The translations under genes and the position numbers were made by a program. Positions 22,672-31,574 of a stretch of DNA of 64,000 nucleotides are shown here, piece by piece (position 1 is the stretch's first letter; each line of letters starts with the position of its first letter). This stretch comes from an uncultured Oleiphilus sp. (lineage in GTDB: Bacteria; Pseudomonadota; Gammaproteobacteria; Pseudomonadales; Oleiphilaceae). The stretch is taken from NCBI GenBank assembly GCA_913020045.1, contig CAJWBE010000003.1:110826-174825 (forward strand), given 5' to 3'. A model generated the notes under the pieces. It worked only from the letters and a program-made list of their open reading frames with translations. It was not told the origin of the DNA and made no database searches.

Positions 22672-23511
22672 ATGGCTGCGATACCAAAACCCCGACCTAA
22701 GCAGGACTCCGGTGCTGGGTGGATTGTGACATTTGCCGACCTAATGTCGCTGCTCTTAACATTCTTTATTCTTTTGCTTAGCTTCTCCAAAACTGATTTG
22801 CATAAGTATGAGTTGATGGCACAGTCTCTCGCTGCTTCATTTGGGGTGTCCTTTGTGCAGGGCCAAGGTAACGTTGGCGGTCAGATTATCTTTGCGGATC
22901 AACCTGTATTGTCAGACCCGCTGGATGATGATCAGGATGCTTTGCAAAAAGAGTTTGAGGATGCGTTTGATGAGCCGGAGGAAGTTGAGCTGCTCGAGGA
23001 CCCTGCGCCGCAAAGTGAAGTTAAACAGTTGGATCCCAATATCGAGCGTTTAACTGAGAGTTTGGTTGATCAGTTAGAAGAAGAAATTCTTTCCAATGCG
23101 CTAAGTGTCAGTTACGACGCAGATAAAGTGGTGGTTAGGTTTTCTGAGGCGACTACGTTTCCATCAGGTAGCCATGAGCTGAAAGGTGAGATGTTCAGCA
23201 TTCTTGAAAAAATAGAAGGCGTGTTGGCTAGCTGTAATGGCGAAATCATTGTTTCGGGTTATACCGATGATTTGCCCGTAAACTCTTCACGGTTTCGGTC
23301 CAACTGGGACTTGTCGGCGGCTCGTGCTGTCAGTGTTGTGCATCAGTTGATTTTTAACAATAAACTAGATGCCAACCGTGTTAGTGCCGCAGGGCGAGCT
23401 GAAACGAATCCTCTGGCGCCGAATGATAGCCGTGAAAATCGGGCAAAAAATCGACGTGTCGAGATTAGTGTCTTTGACCCTGATTGCGAGAGTCGAGACT
23501 TCCAGTTTTAA
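22672..23511 (+). CDS. pomB: MotB/PomB-like flagellar stator protein
   Basis: Partner stator subunit, 279 aa. The single transmembrane segment has the ion-binding aspartate in VTFADLMSLLLTFFILLLSF (D23). An acidic linker (about residues 75-130) leads to a C-terminal OmpA-like peptidoglycan-binding domain with SGYTDDLPVNSSRFRSNWDLSAARA, split here for length, and ENRAKNRRVEISVF. The FADLMSLLL form matches sodium-driven PomB. The ion used is inferred, not shown. Confidence 0.87.
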   Translation: MAAIPKPRPKQDSGAGWIVTFADLMSLLLTFFILLLSFSKTDLHKYELMAQSLAASFGVSFVQGQGNVGGQIIFADQPVLSDPLDDDQDALQKEFEDAFDEPEEVELLEDPAPQSEVKQLDPNIERLTESLVDQLEEEILSNALSVSYDADKVVVRFSEATTFPSGSHELKGEMFSILEKIEGVLASCNGEIIVSGYTDDLPVNSSRFRSNWDLSAARAVSVVHQLIFNNKLDANRVSAAGRAETNPLAPNDSRENRAKNRRVEISVFDPDCESRDFQF

Positions 23512-23569
23512 ACTGGCGAAAATCCTAATGCGCTTTATAATGCGCTTTTTATCTTATTAGGGGTCTGTT

Positions 23570-23872
23570 GTGAGTGGTCCAAGTCAACCAAAAGTAGAAG
23601 GCGAGCAGTGGAGCGATGAGCGTATCGGTTCTTTTTTGGCGTTAACGCCGCGTGATGAGCGTCATCCTGATTTTCATGTACTGATCGAAGCTTATCAATA
23701 TATGGTGCCGGAGTTTTTTGGTCGTTTTGTTGAGCTATTTAGCGAAGCCGGGCGGGACATTAACGCCTTGTCACCGGATGGTGAAACGATTTTGGAACGA
23801 GTGGGCCAGCACGCTCGCGCGCAAGCGTACGCAGCGACCCTCGAGAAGTTTGGTGCTAAGAAAAGCTGCTAA
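23570..23872 (+). CDS. PA4642-like conserved small protein
   Basis: Soluble protein of 100 aa resembling a conserved Pseudomonas protein of unknown function (PA4642 type). Visible features: an EGEQWSDERIGSFLALTP start, ERHPDFHVLIEAYQYMVPEFF and a C-terminal GETILERVGQHARAQAYAATL helix. GTG start at 23570 preceded by AGGGG. Its stop overlaps the converging carbonic-anhydrase-like gene by 4 bases. Function unknown. Confidence 0.8.
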   Translation: MSGPSQPKVEGEQWSDERIGSFLALTPRDERHPDFHVLIEAYQYMVPEFFGRFVELFSEAGRDINALSPDGETILERVGQHARAQAYAATLEKFGAKKSC

Positions 23873-24420
23873 TTATGCGATTGAGTTTGATCGGCGATAT
23901 GAAGGTTCTTTAGGTTTACGTAGTTTTTGGCGGAATAGCGGAAGAAGGATTTTTCTTTCTCGTTAAGTTCTCTTACTTGCTTGGCTGGACTGCCTCGGTA
24001 AACGTATCCAGAAACTAAGGTTTTGCCCGGAGAGACGAGGCTTCCCGCCGCCAGAACTACCTCATTTTCGACGATTGCGCCATCCATGACGATGGCGCCC
24101 ATTCCAATCAATACGCGGTCGCCAATCGTACATCCATGCAAGAGCGCTTTATGGCCAATGGTGACATCATCGCCAATGATAAGTGGGTAGCCGTCTGGGT
24201 TATAGGGGCCTGCATGGGTGATGTGCAGGACTGATCCGTCTTGTACGCTAGTGCGTTTACCAATTGTAATTGAGTGCATGTCGCCTCTGACAACGGTCAG
24301 CGGCCAGATAGAGCTATCATCGCCGATGCTGACATTGCCTATAACAACCGCTGATGGGTCAACGAAAACGTTTTGTCCAATATTGGGTATTGCATTCTGA
24401 TGAGGCCGAATCGAATTCAT
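23869..24420 (-). CDS. Gamma-carbonic-anhydrase-like hexapeptide repeat protein
   Basis: Left-handed beta-helix protein of 183 aa (YrdA/gamma-CA type). Hexapeptide repeats run from VIGNVSIGDDSSIWPLTVVRGD through IGKRTSVQDGSVLHIT to IGDRVLIGMGAIVMDGAIVEN. Histidines in the VLHITH and TIGHKALLHGC segments are at the usual metal-site positions. The start at 24420 (MNSIRPHQ) has AGGA 9 bases upstream, better than the upstream ATG at 24441. Carbonic anhydrase activity is often weak or absent in this subfamily, so the role is uncertain. Confidence 0.88.
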   Translation of the reverse strand: MNSIRPHQNAIPNIGQNVFVDPSAVVIGNVSIGDDSSIWPLTVVRGDMHSITIGKRTSVQDGSVLHITHAGPYNPDGYPLIIGDDVTIGHKALLHGCTIGDRVLIGMGAIVMDGAIVENEVVLAAGSLVSPGKTLVSGYVYRGSPAKQVRELNEKEKSFFRYSAKNYVNLKNLHIADQTQSHN

Positions 24421-24546
24421 TGATATGTCCTGATGTCTCAAAGTTGAGAATTGTGTTGATTATCAGTGGAAGGATAAGAACTGTCGATATAAATTTTATA
24501 GTCAGCCTTAGGCTTTGAAAAACTATTCTTAATAACGCGAGATTTT

Positions 24547-26586
24547 ATGACAAACCCTTTGTTGACGTCGAGTGAGCTTCCGCCATTTCCTGATATTTCC
24601 CTACCGCACTTTAGTGAGGCGATAGAAGAGGTGATTAAAGCGAATCGTGCGTTGATTCGTTCGTTGGAGTGTTTAGAAAACGTGACTTGGGCGAACTTTG
24701 TTCAGCCGCTAGAGTGCGCAGAGCAAAACCTTGGCTCGGTTTGGTCTTTGTTATCTCATTATAACGGGGTCCTTAATTCACCCGAGCTGCGGGATGTTTA
24801 TGCAGTCTGTCTTGAGCGTGTTACAGAGTATAGAACTGAGCTCTCTCAGAATGAGCTGCTGTTTAAAGCCTATCAGACACTGGAGAGCTCGGTAGAGTAT
24901 GAAGGCTACTCGGAGGCACAGAAGTCTTCTCTTGAGGCTATTTTGAGGGGGTTTCGATTGGGCGGGTGCGGCCTGAGCGAATCAAACAAGCAGCTCTTCG
25001 GAGAGCAGTCGAAAGCGTTATCTCGATTAAAAAATCAGTTTTCCCAGAACGTGCTTGATGCAACTCAGGGCTGGAGTAAATGGTTAGCTGACGGAGATGC
25101 TTTGCAGGGTCTCCCTGAAAGTGCGTTGGCTATGTTTGCGCAGAGTGCGAAAGATAAGGGCTACGATACTGGCTTTTTATTGTCTTTAGATGTGCCTAGC
25201 TATTTGCCAATTGTTACTTACTGCGATAATCGCTCGTTGCGTAGGGAAATTTATGACGCCTATATGACTAGAGCTTCAGAGCAGGGCGACGGAGAAAGTC
25301 GTTGGGATAACAGTGACATCATCGATAAAATTTTGTGCTTAAGAAAGTCTCAGTCGAGCTTGCTGGGTTTTAGCAATTATGCCGAGCTGTCTTTAGAGCC
25401 GAAGATGGCTAAGTCAGTAGAATCGGTTGTTGAGTTTCTCGAAGATCTAGCGCGAAAGTCGAAGCCCCAAGCTCAGCGGGAGCTTGATGAGCTGGTAGCA
25501 TTCGCGACCAGCTTGGATGGCCCGTCTGAGTTGGAGCCTTGGGATATTCCTTATTATTCTGAGAAATTAAAGCAGCAAGATTTTGGGTTTTCAAAGGAAG
25601 AGTTGCGGGCGTATTTCCCTTTGCCCAGGGTTTTAGGGGGGATGTTGCAAGTTGCTTCGCGTTTGTTTGGAGTGTCATTTCGAATCGTAGAGTCTGCTCC
25701 GACATACCATGCTGATGTGGTTTTTTATGAGGTTTTACGCGATGGTCAGGTGATCGCTGGTTTTTATCTTGACCTTTATGCGCGCGACAATAAGCGTGGG
25801 GGTGCTTGGTTGGCGACTTGTCGCTCCAAATATCGACTGGCAGGCAAGGGCGTACAAACACCTATTTCGTTTTTAGTGTGTAATTTTACGCCGGCGTCGC
25901 ATTCAAATCCAAGCCTATTGGTCCCTGATGAAGTTAAGACCTTGTTCCATGAGTTTGGTCACTGCCTTCACAGTACTTTGACAAGTGTCGAGGTGGCGAA
26001 TGTGTCGGGTATATCAAGTGTACCTTGGGATGCTGTAGAGCTTCCGAGCCAGCTGATGGAAAACTGGTGTTGGCAAGAAGAGGTTTTACCTTTGCTGAGT
26101 GAGCATATCGATACTGGCGAGCCTTTGCCTGTGAGCTTGCTTAGCCCCCTTAAGAATAGTCAGAACTTTATGTCGGGAATGATGATGCTTCGTCAGACCG
26201 AGTTTGCCTTGTTTGATTTTGTGTTGCATCGTGACTTTATTCCTGGAGAAACCGATATTCTCAGCACTCTTGAGTCAGTAAGGGATCAAGTGGCGGTCAG
26301 TCGACCTCCCTCATATACTCGGTTTTCTCATGGGTTTAGTCATATTTTCGCGGGCGGGTATGCGGCAGGGTATTACAGTTATAAGTGGGCAGAGGTGTTG
26401 GCCGCTGACGCATTTTCAAGGTTTGAAGAAGAAGGTGTGATGAGCGAAGTGGTTGGAGAAAGCTTCTGTAAGGAGTTTTTAGAATTGGGTGGGTCGCGAG
26501 ATGTAATGGATATGTTTATTGCATTTCGTGGTCGAGAGCCAAGAGTTGAATCTTTATTGAGACAGTCAGGTATTCAAAATGCTTAA
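24547..26586 (+). CDS. prlC: Oligopeptidase A (M3 family)
   Basis: Cytoplasmic zinc oligopeptidase that degrades signal peptides and other short peptides, 679 aa, the usual length. The metal site HEFGH is at residues 468-472, followed by the SSVPWDAVELPSQLMENW substrate-binding segment and the C-terminal GYAAGYYSYKWAEVLAADAF motif. It overlaps the yheV-like gene by 8 bases; the same gene pairing occurs in other gammaproteobacteria. Confidence 0.96.
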   Translation: MTNPLLTSSELPPFPDISLPHFSEAIEEVIKANRALIRSLECLENVTWANFVQPLECAEQNLGSVWSLLSHYNGVLNSPELRDVYAVCLERVTEYRTELSQNELLFKAYQTLESSVEYEGYSEAQKSSLEAILRGFRLGGCGLSESNKQLFGEQSKALSRLKNQFSQNVLDATQGWSKWLADGDALQGLPESALAMFAQSAKDKGYDTGFLLSLDVPSYLPIVTYCDNRSLRREIYDAYMTRASEQGDGESRWDNSDIIDKILCLRKSQSSLLGFSNYAELSLEPKMAKSVESVVEFLEDLARKSKPQAQRELDELVAFATSLDGPSELEPWDIPYYSEKLKQQDFGFSKEELRAYFPLPRVLGGMLQVASRLFGVSFRIVESAPTYHADVVFYEVLRDGQVIAGFYLDLYARDNKRGGAWLATCRSKYRLAGKGVQTPISFLVCNFTPASHSNPSLLVPDEVKTLFHEFGHCLHSTLTSVEVANVSGISSVPWDAVELPSQLMENWCWQEEVLPLLSEHIDTGEPLPVSLLSPLKNSQNFMSGMMMLRQTEFALFDFVLHRDFIPGETDILSTLESVRDQVAVSRPPSYTRFSHGFSHIFAGGYAAGYYSYKWAEVLAADAFSRFEEEGVMSEVVGESFCKEFLELGGSRDVMDMFIAFRGREPRVESLLRQSGIQNA

Positions 26587-26824
26587 TAAACGCTTTATTG
26601 CTGGTGCGGTTTGCCCTCGGTGCGCAGAGATGGATCGCCTTGTTACGTTTGAAGAGGGTGGGGACACATTTAAAGAATGCGTCAGTTGCGGGTATCAAGA
26701 AAAGCAGATTGCTAACGTACAGCTTTCTGAGTTGGACACAAGGGTCAATCATGGTGAAAAAATTTCTGATGCAGTTGAACCCGTCAAAATGATGTTAGAT
26801 GTTACTCCTAAGAAAGATTCTTAA
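26579..26824 (+). CDS. yheV: YheV family zinc-ribbon protein
   Basis: Small protein of 81 aa with two cysteine pairs, CPRC (15-18) and CVSC (38-41), spaced as in a zinc ribbon. It begins MLNKRFIAGAVCPRCAEMD, matching the YheV family. The start overlaps the end of prlC, and the pairing with prlC is conserved. Function unknown; metal binding is inferred from the cysteines. Confidence 0.88.
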   Translation: MLNKRFIAGAVCPRCAEMDRLVTFEEGGDTFKECVSCGYQEKQIANVQLSELDTRVNHGEKISDAVEPVKMMLDVTPKKDS

Positions 26825-27020
26825 TTCAATGGCTTAAGAGAGCCCCGTCACACATTACTTTATATATTTGTTAAAAAGCATTGCGCCGAAAAAATCAAGC
26901 CCTTACACTGCAATCTTCTAATAAGAACCTTGTCTGTTACTTGAGCTTCTATAAAGCAGTAAGATAACAAAACAGAAGCCACGTCAGTACAAAAATAATA
27001 AAATAGTGGAGACCTACCGT

Positions 27021-28145
27021 ATGCGAGCACGCCTCCTTCATTGGGCGCTGATTCTGCTGCTGCCTGCAATTCATGCAGCGGATGTCAGTGCAGAGTATGG
27101 ATTAAATATGCCTCGCGGAGTGACTGACGTTAGTCATTCCGTTTACGACTTACACATGACCATTTTTTGGATTTGCGTTGCCATTGGCGTTGTGGTGTTT
27201 GGCGTCATGTTCTATTCCATTTTCAAACACCGAAAAAGTAAAGGAGCTGTCGCCGCACAGTTTCATGAAAGTACCACGGTCGAAGTCCTCTGGACGATCG
27301 TACCTGTTATTATTCTAGTTGCGATGGCTTGGCCAGCGACTAAAACGCTAATTGAAATGTATGATACGGCTGACTCTGAAGTTGACATCAAAGTAACGGG
27401 TTATCAGTGGAAATGGCGCTATGAGTATCTTGGTACAGGCGTTGATTTTTTCAGTAACCTGAGTACGCCGAAAGACGAGATCTACAACGCTAAAGAGAAA
27501 AACGAAAACTATCTCCTCGAAGTCGATAACGAACTCGTTGTCCCGATCAATAAAAAAATCCGATTCCTTATTACGGCTAATGACGTTATTCACTCTTGGT
27601 GGGTGCCTGACTTTGCAGTCAAGAAAGATGCTATTCCTGGCTTTATTAATGAATCTTGGACTCGTATTAATGAGCCGGGTATTTACCGCGGACAGTGCAC
27701 AGAATTGTGCGGAAAAGACCACGGTTTCATGCCGATCGTCGTCCGGGCGGTGGAAGAAGACGAGTATCAGTCCTGGATTATAGCTAAGCAAGAAGAGGCA
27801 AAGGCTGAAGCTGCATTGGCTAAGCTGACGTTTACTCTTGAGGAGCAAATGGTTCGTGGTGAAGAAGTTTACAATACGAACTGTGCTGCTTGTCACCAAG
27901 CAAATGGCGCGGGTATTCCTCCAGCGTTCCCTGCATTGAAAGCTTCTGCAATCGCTCTAGGTCCTGTGGATAAACATATCGAAGTTGTTGTGAATGGTGT
28001 TGCTGGCAGCGCTATGCAAGCTTATGGCGGACAACTAAGTGATGTAGACATGGCTGCGGTAATTACCTATGAGCGAAATGCTTGGGGTAATGACACAGGC
28101 GATAATGTGTCTGCTAAAGATATTGTTGAATTCAAGAAGAAATAG
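27021..28145 (+). CDS. coxB: Cytochrome c oxidase subunit II with cytochrome c domain
   Basis: Subunit II of an aa3-type (caa3-like) oxidase, 374 aa. A signal peptide (about 1-20) and two transmembrane segments lead to the cupredoxin domain with HSWWVPDF and the CuA ligands CTELCGKDHGFM. A C-terminal cytochrome c domain (from about 285) carries CAACH for covalent heme. An in-frame GTG at 27006 exists, but TGGAG is spaced correctly for the ATG at 27021. First gene of the oxidase cluster. Confidence 0.96.
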   Translation: MRARLLHWALILLLPAIHAADVSAEYGLNMPRGVTDVSHSVYDLHMTIFWICVAIGVVVFGVMFYSIFKHRKSKGAVAAQFHESTTVEVLWTIVPVIILVAMAWPATKTLIEMYDTADSEVDIKVTGYQWKWRYEYLGTGVDFFSNLSTPKDEIYNAKEKNENYLLEVDNELVVPINKKIRFLITANDVIHSWWVPDFAVKKDAIPGFINESWTRINEPGIYRGQCTELCGKDHGFMPIVVRAVEEDEYQSWIIAKQEEAKAEAALAKLTFTLEEQMVRGEEVYNTNCAACHQANGAGIPPAFPALKASAIALGPVDKHIEVVVNGVAGSAMQAYGGQLSDVDMAAVITYERNAWGNDTGDNVSAKDIVEFKKK

Positions 28146-28153
28146 GAGGGGTT

Positions 28154-29749
28154 ATGAGCGCAACAGCAGAAACAGCAATTGAAAATACACATAGCGACGA
28201 GCATCACGGCCCTGCCAAAGGGATAGCGCGTTGGTTGTTTACAACGAACCATAAAGACATCGGTTCGATGTACCTATGGTTTAGCTTTATCATGTTTTTA
28301 CTCGGCGGGTGCATGGCGCTCACCATTCGGGCTGAGCTATTCCAGCCTGGCTTGCAGCTGATTGAGCCAGAGTTCTTTAATCAGATGACGACCTTGCATG
28401 GTTTGATCATGGTATTCGGCGCGGTAATGCCTGCATTCGTTGGTTTGGCTAACTGGATGATCCCGTTGATGGTTGGGGCGCCGGATATGGCGTTACCTCG
28501 CATGAATAACTGGAGTTTTTGGATTCTTCCGTTCGCCTTCAGCTTATTGGTAAGTACCTTGTTCATGGAGGGTGGCGCGCCTAACTTTGGTTGGACGTTC
28601 TATGCTCCATTATCAACGACCTACGCTCCGGACACTGTCACATACTTTATCTTCGGCGTTCACATGATGGGGATTTCATCCATTATGGGGGCGATTAACG
28701 TTATCGCGACGATACTAAATATGCGAGCACCAGGCATGACATTAATGAAGATGCCGTTGTTTGTCTGGACTTGGTTGATTACGGCGTTTTTGTTAATAGC
28801 GGTTATGCCGGTATTGGCCGGTGTTGTAACAATGATGTTGATGGATGTTCATTTTGGCACGAGCTTCTTTAATGCCGCTGGCGGCGGCGACCCAGTGTTG
28901 TTTCAGCATATCTTTTGGTTCTTCGGTCATCCCGAGGTTTACATTATGATTTTGCCAGCATTTGGTGTCGTGTCTCAGATAATTCCTACCTTCAGTCGTA
29001 AGCCACTATTTGGCTACCACTCTATGGTTTATGCCGTTGGCTCGATTGCTATTCTGTCTTTCATTGTCTGGGCGCATCACATGTTTACGGTTGGGATGCC
29101 GCTCTTTGGTGAGCTGTTTTTCATGTACGCGACAATGCTAATCGCGGTGCCAACAGGGGTTAAGGTTTTCAATTGGATCGCTACGATGTTTAGAGGATCT
29201 CTAACCTTTGAAACGCCGATGCTGTTTTCAATCGCATTCGTTGTATTGTTTACCATTGGCGGTTTTTCGGGTTTGATGCTCGCCATTGCGCCGTCTGATT
29301 TCCAGTACCATGATACGTATTTTGTGGTTGCGCATTTCCATTATGTGTTGGTTCCAGGTGCCATTTTCGGGATTTTCGCGGCGGTTTATTACTGGCTGCC
29401 TAAATGGTGTGGCCGAATGTATAGCGAGGCGCTAGGTAAGTGGCATTTTTGGTTGTCATTTGTCGGTATGAATCTAGCCTTTTTCCCGATGCACTTTTTG
29501 GGATTGGCGGGCATGCCACGTCGAATTCCTGATTATGCATTGCAGTTTGCTGACTTTAACCAAATATCAACTGTCGGCGCCTTTATGTTCGGCTCGACGC
29601 AGTTGTTATTTCTTTACTTAGTGATTAAGGCGATTAGGTCTGGTGAACCTGCAACTGATCAGGTTTGGGAAAGTGCTGAAGGTCTAGAGTGGACGATTCC
29701 TTCGCCTGCGCCTTACCACACATTTTCAACGCCTCCAGAAGTTAAGTAG
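28154..29749 (+). CDS. coxA: Cytochrome c oxidase subunit I
   Basis: Catalytic subunit with the heme a and heme a3-CuB site, 531 aa, twelve transmembrane helices. Conserved segments: TTNHKDIGSMYLWFSF, TTLHGLIMVFGAVMPA (heme a ligand), WFFGHPEVYIMILPAFG (CuB ligand and tyrosine), WAHHMFTVGM (CuB histidines) and HDTYFVVAHFHYVL (heme ligands). The gene is intact although the heme A synthase copy in this cluster looks decayed. Confidence 0.97.
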   Translation: MSATAETAIENTHSDEHHGPAKGIARWLFTTNHKDIGSMYLWFSFIMFLLGGCMALTIRAELFQPGLQLIEPEFFNQMTTLHGLIMVFGAVMPAFVGLANWMIPLMVGAPDMALPRMNNWSFWILPFAFSLLVSTLFMEGGAPNFGWTFYAPLSTTYAPDTVTYFIFGVHMMGISSIMGAINVIATILNMRAPGMTLMKMPLFVWTWLITAFLLIAVMPVLAGVVTMMLMDVHFGTSFFNAAGGGDPVLFQHIFWFFGHPEVYIMILPAFGVVSQIIPTFSRKPLFGYHSMVYAVGSIAILSFIVWAHHMFTVGMPLFGELFFMYATMLIAVPTGVKVFNWIATMFRGSLTFETPMLFSIAFVVLFTIGGFSGLMLAIAPSDFQYHDTYFVVAHFHYVLVPGAIFGIFAAVYYWLPKWCGRMYSEALGKWHFWLSFVGMNLAFFPMHFLGLAGMPRRIPDYALQFADFNQISTVGAFMFGSTQLLFLYLVIKAIRSGEPATDQVWESAEGLEWTIPSPAPYHTFSTPPEVK

Positions 29750-29790
29750 ATAGTCAGACTTTTGTAGTAGAGAAGAAAGGGGGGAGTACC

Positions 29791-30363
29791 GTGGAGCATA
29801 AAAAAACCGTTGCGAAGTTGTTGTTGGCAGTAGTTGGCATGTTTGGGTTTGGTTTTGCGTTGGTCCCTCTTTACGACGTCTTTTGTGATATCACCGGTAT
29901 AAACGGCAAAACAAAAGGTCGTTATGAACTATCGGATGCGCAAAACATGACGGTAGATGAGGCTCGCCTGGTGCGAGTTCAATTTACGACGAGTAATAAT
30001 GAAAGTATGCCCTGGGAATTTCGGCCTGTAGTGTCGGAAATCAAAGTGCACCCAGGCAAATTGATGTCGGTGGACTTTTATGCAAAAAACCCAACATCAA
30101 GAAATATGGTGGCTCAAGCTGTGCCAAGTCTTTCGCCCTCTCAAGGGATAGACTACTTTCATAAAACAGAGTGTTTTTGTTTTAACCAGCAGGCATTAGG
30201 GCCGGGTGAAGAGGTATTGATGCCACTCCGTTTCGTTGTCGATAAAGCACTACCTAAAGAACTGAAAGTGCTGACACTGTCTTATACTTTATTCGACCAG
30301 CCCGTGGTCTCTGAAGTAGAGATGGAACAGGGTACTTTTAATTTACAAATAGCAGCACATTAA
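29791..30363 (+). CDS. ctaG: Cytochrome c oxidase assembly protein Cox11/CtaG
   Basis: Copper chaperone that builds the CuB centre of subunit I, 190 aa. One N-terminal membrane anchor (about 8-28) precedes a periplasmic domain; the copper-binding CFC is in FHKTECFCFNQQALGPGEE near residue 129. GTG start at 29791 preceded by GGGGAG. Position between coxA and coxC is standard. Confidence 0.95.
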   Translation: MEHKKTVAKLLLAVVGMFGFGFALVPLYDVFCDITGINGKTKGRYELSDAQNMTVDEARLVRVQFTTSNNESMPWEFRPVVSEIKVHPGKLMSVDFYAKNPTSRNMVAQAVPSLSPSQGIDYFHKTECFCFNQQALGPGEEVLMPLRFVVDKALPKELKVLTLSYTLFDQPVVSEVEMEQGTFNLQIAAH

Positions 30364-30418
30364 AAATAAAAATTTATGAGCTCTTCATTAAAGAGCTTAT
30401 GAGAAAAAGGAGTCTACT

Positions 30419-31309
30419 ATGAGTGCAGAATCTAGTTATTACGTGCCGTCTCAAAGCCGGTGGCCAATTGTCGCGTCGGTAGGTTTGTTTCTAACGTTTG
30501 TTGGGGCAGGGTCTGTGATGAACGCGAGTTCAGCAGGTGAGAGTACGGGCTTATCCTGGTTGATGTTCTTTAGTGGTGCATTGTTGATGGCTTATATGCT
30601 ATTCGGGTGGTTTGGCCATGTCATCCAAGAAAGCCGAGCAGGAATGTATAGCACGCAAATGGATCGTTCATTTCGTTGGGGCATGAGCTGGTTTATTTTT
30701 TCCGAAGTAATGTTTTTTGCGGCGTTTTTTGGTGCGCTATTTTATGTAAGGGTTTTTGCAGTGCCTTGGCTGGGCGGAGACGGAAGTAATGCGTCTACAG
30801 GGGAGCTACTCTGGCCAGAATTCGAAGCAACTTGGCCTCTTTTGAGCAACCCTTCTCCTGAGTTGTTTCCAGGACCTACGGCGACCATAGACCCTTGGCA
30901 TCTCCCTTTGGTGAATACAATACTTTTGATAGCGTCTAGTGTGACAGTGACGTTTGCTCATCATGCGCTTAAAGATGGTAAGCGTGCGGCGTTGAAAGCT
31001 TGGTTGTTCGCAACGATTGCTTTAGGTCTGGTGTTTTTGTTTTTTCAAGGTGAAGAGTATGTTGTGGCATACAATACTTTGGATCTAACGCTTGATTCAG
31101 GTATCTATGGCACGACATTTTTTCTATTGACTGGTTTTCACGGGGCGCATGTCACCTTGGGAACATTAATGTTAATCATTATGTTTTTTAGAGTTCAGAA
31201 AGGGCACTTTGATAAAGAGAACCATTTTGCCTTCGAAGCCACCAGTTGGTATTGGCATTTTGTCGATGTCGTTTGGCTCGGTTTATTTGTTGTTATTTAT
31301 GTAATTTAG
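30419..31309 (+). CDS. coxC: Cytochrome c oxidase subunit III
   Basis: Seven-helix membrane subunit III, 296 aa. It has MDRSFRWGMSWFIFSEVMFF near residue 80 and the C-terminal GFHGAHVTLGTLML and ATSWYWHFVDVVWLGLFVVIY motifs. An AAAGGAG ribosome site precedes the ATG. A strong hairpin lies just after the stop. Confidence 0.96.
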   Translation: MSAESSYYVPSQSRWPIVASVGLFLTFVGAGSVMNASSAGESTGLSWLMFFSGALLMAYMLFGWFGHVIQESRAGMYSTQMDRSFRWGMSWFIFSEVMFFAAFFGALFYVRVFAVPWLGGDGSNASTGELLWPEFEATWPLLSNPSPELFPGPTATIDPWHLPLVNTILLIASSVTVTFAHHALKDGKRAALKAWLFATIALGLVFLFFQGEEYVVAYNTLDLTLDSGIYGTTFFLLTGFHGAHVTLGTLMLIIMFFRVQKGHFDKENHFAFEATSWYWHFVDVVWLGLFVVIYVI

Positions 31310-31321
31310 ATCGCTTTGGTT

Positions 31322-31353
31322 CATCTCCCATTAGAATGCGTTGATGGGAGATG
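31322..31353. repeat. Perfect 10-bp hairpin between coxC and DUF2909 gene
   Basis: CATCTCCCAT (31322-31331) pairs perfectly with ATGGGAGATG (31344-31353) around a 12-base loop. It begins 13 bases after the coxC stop and its right arm forms the last codons of the converging DUF2909 gene. No T-run follows on either strand, so it is more likely an mRNA 3'-end stabiliser or rho-stop barrier than a classical intrinsic terminator. Confidence 0.6.
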
Positions 31354-31546
31354 GGTTGAGCTGCAAGTATCCTGTTTGATTCGCAACGATAATAACTAAC
31401 AATAGTAATGCTGCTAGGCCGACGCGTATGGTAAGTGCATTAACGGTACGTTTGCTTTTGTTGTGATCTTTGACTAGAAAAAACAAGCCTGAAAAGAGGC
31501 TTACGATGACTGCCAATAGTAGGATTCCAATTATTATTTTTATCAT
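31331..31546 (-). CDS. DUF2909 twin-transmembrane protein
   Basis: Small membrane protein of 71 aa with two hydrophobic segments (about 2-24 and 43-62). It starts MIKIIIGILLLAVIVSLFSG and fits the DUF2909 family, usually encoded in reverse between coxC and SURF1 in gammaproteobacterial oxidase clusters, as here. Function unknown; a role in oxidase assembly is inferred only from conserved position. Confidence 0.85.
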   Translation of the reverse strand: MIKIIIGILLLAVIVSLFSGLFFLVKDHNKSKRTVNALTIRVGLAALLLLVIIVANQTGYLQLNPSPINAF

Positions 31547-31574
31547 TTTTGTTCTCGCAAAAGTGGTTTAGGGT

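Noticed and set aside
23527..23550. AATGCGCTTT direct repeat followed by T-run after pomB, considered as a terminator
   Set aside because: The copies are direct, not inverted; only a 4-bp GCGC stem can form, too weak to call.
25409..25861. 150-aa minus-strand frame inside prlC
   Set aside because: Antisense shadow; prlC is intact and full length.
27348..27899. 183-aa minus-strand open frame inside coxB
   Set aside because: Antisense shadow of a strongly conserved gene; no protein-like features.
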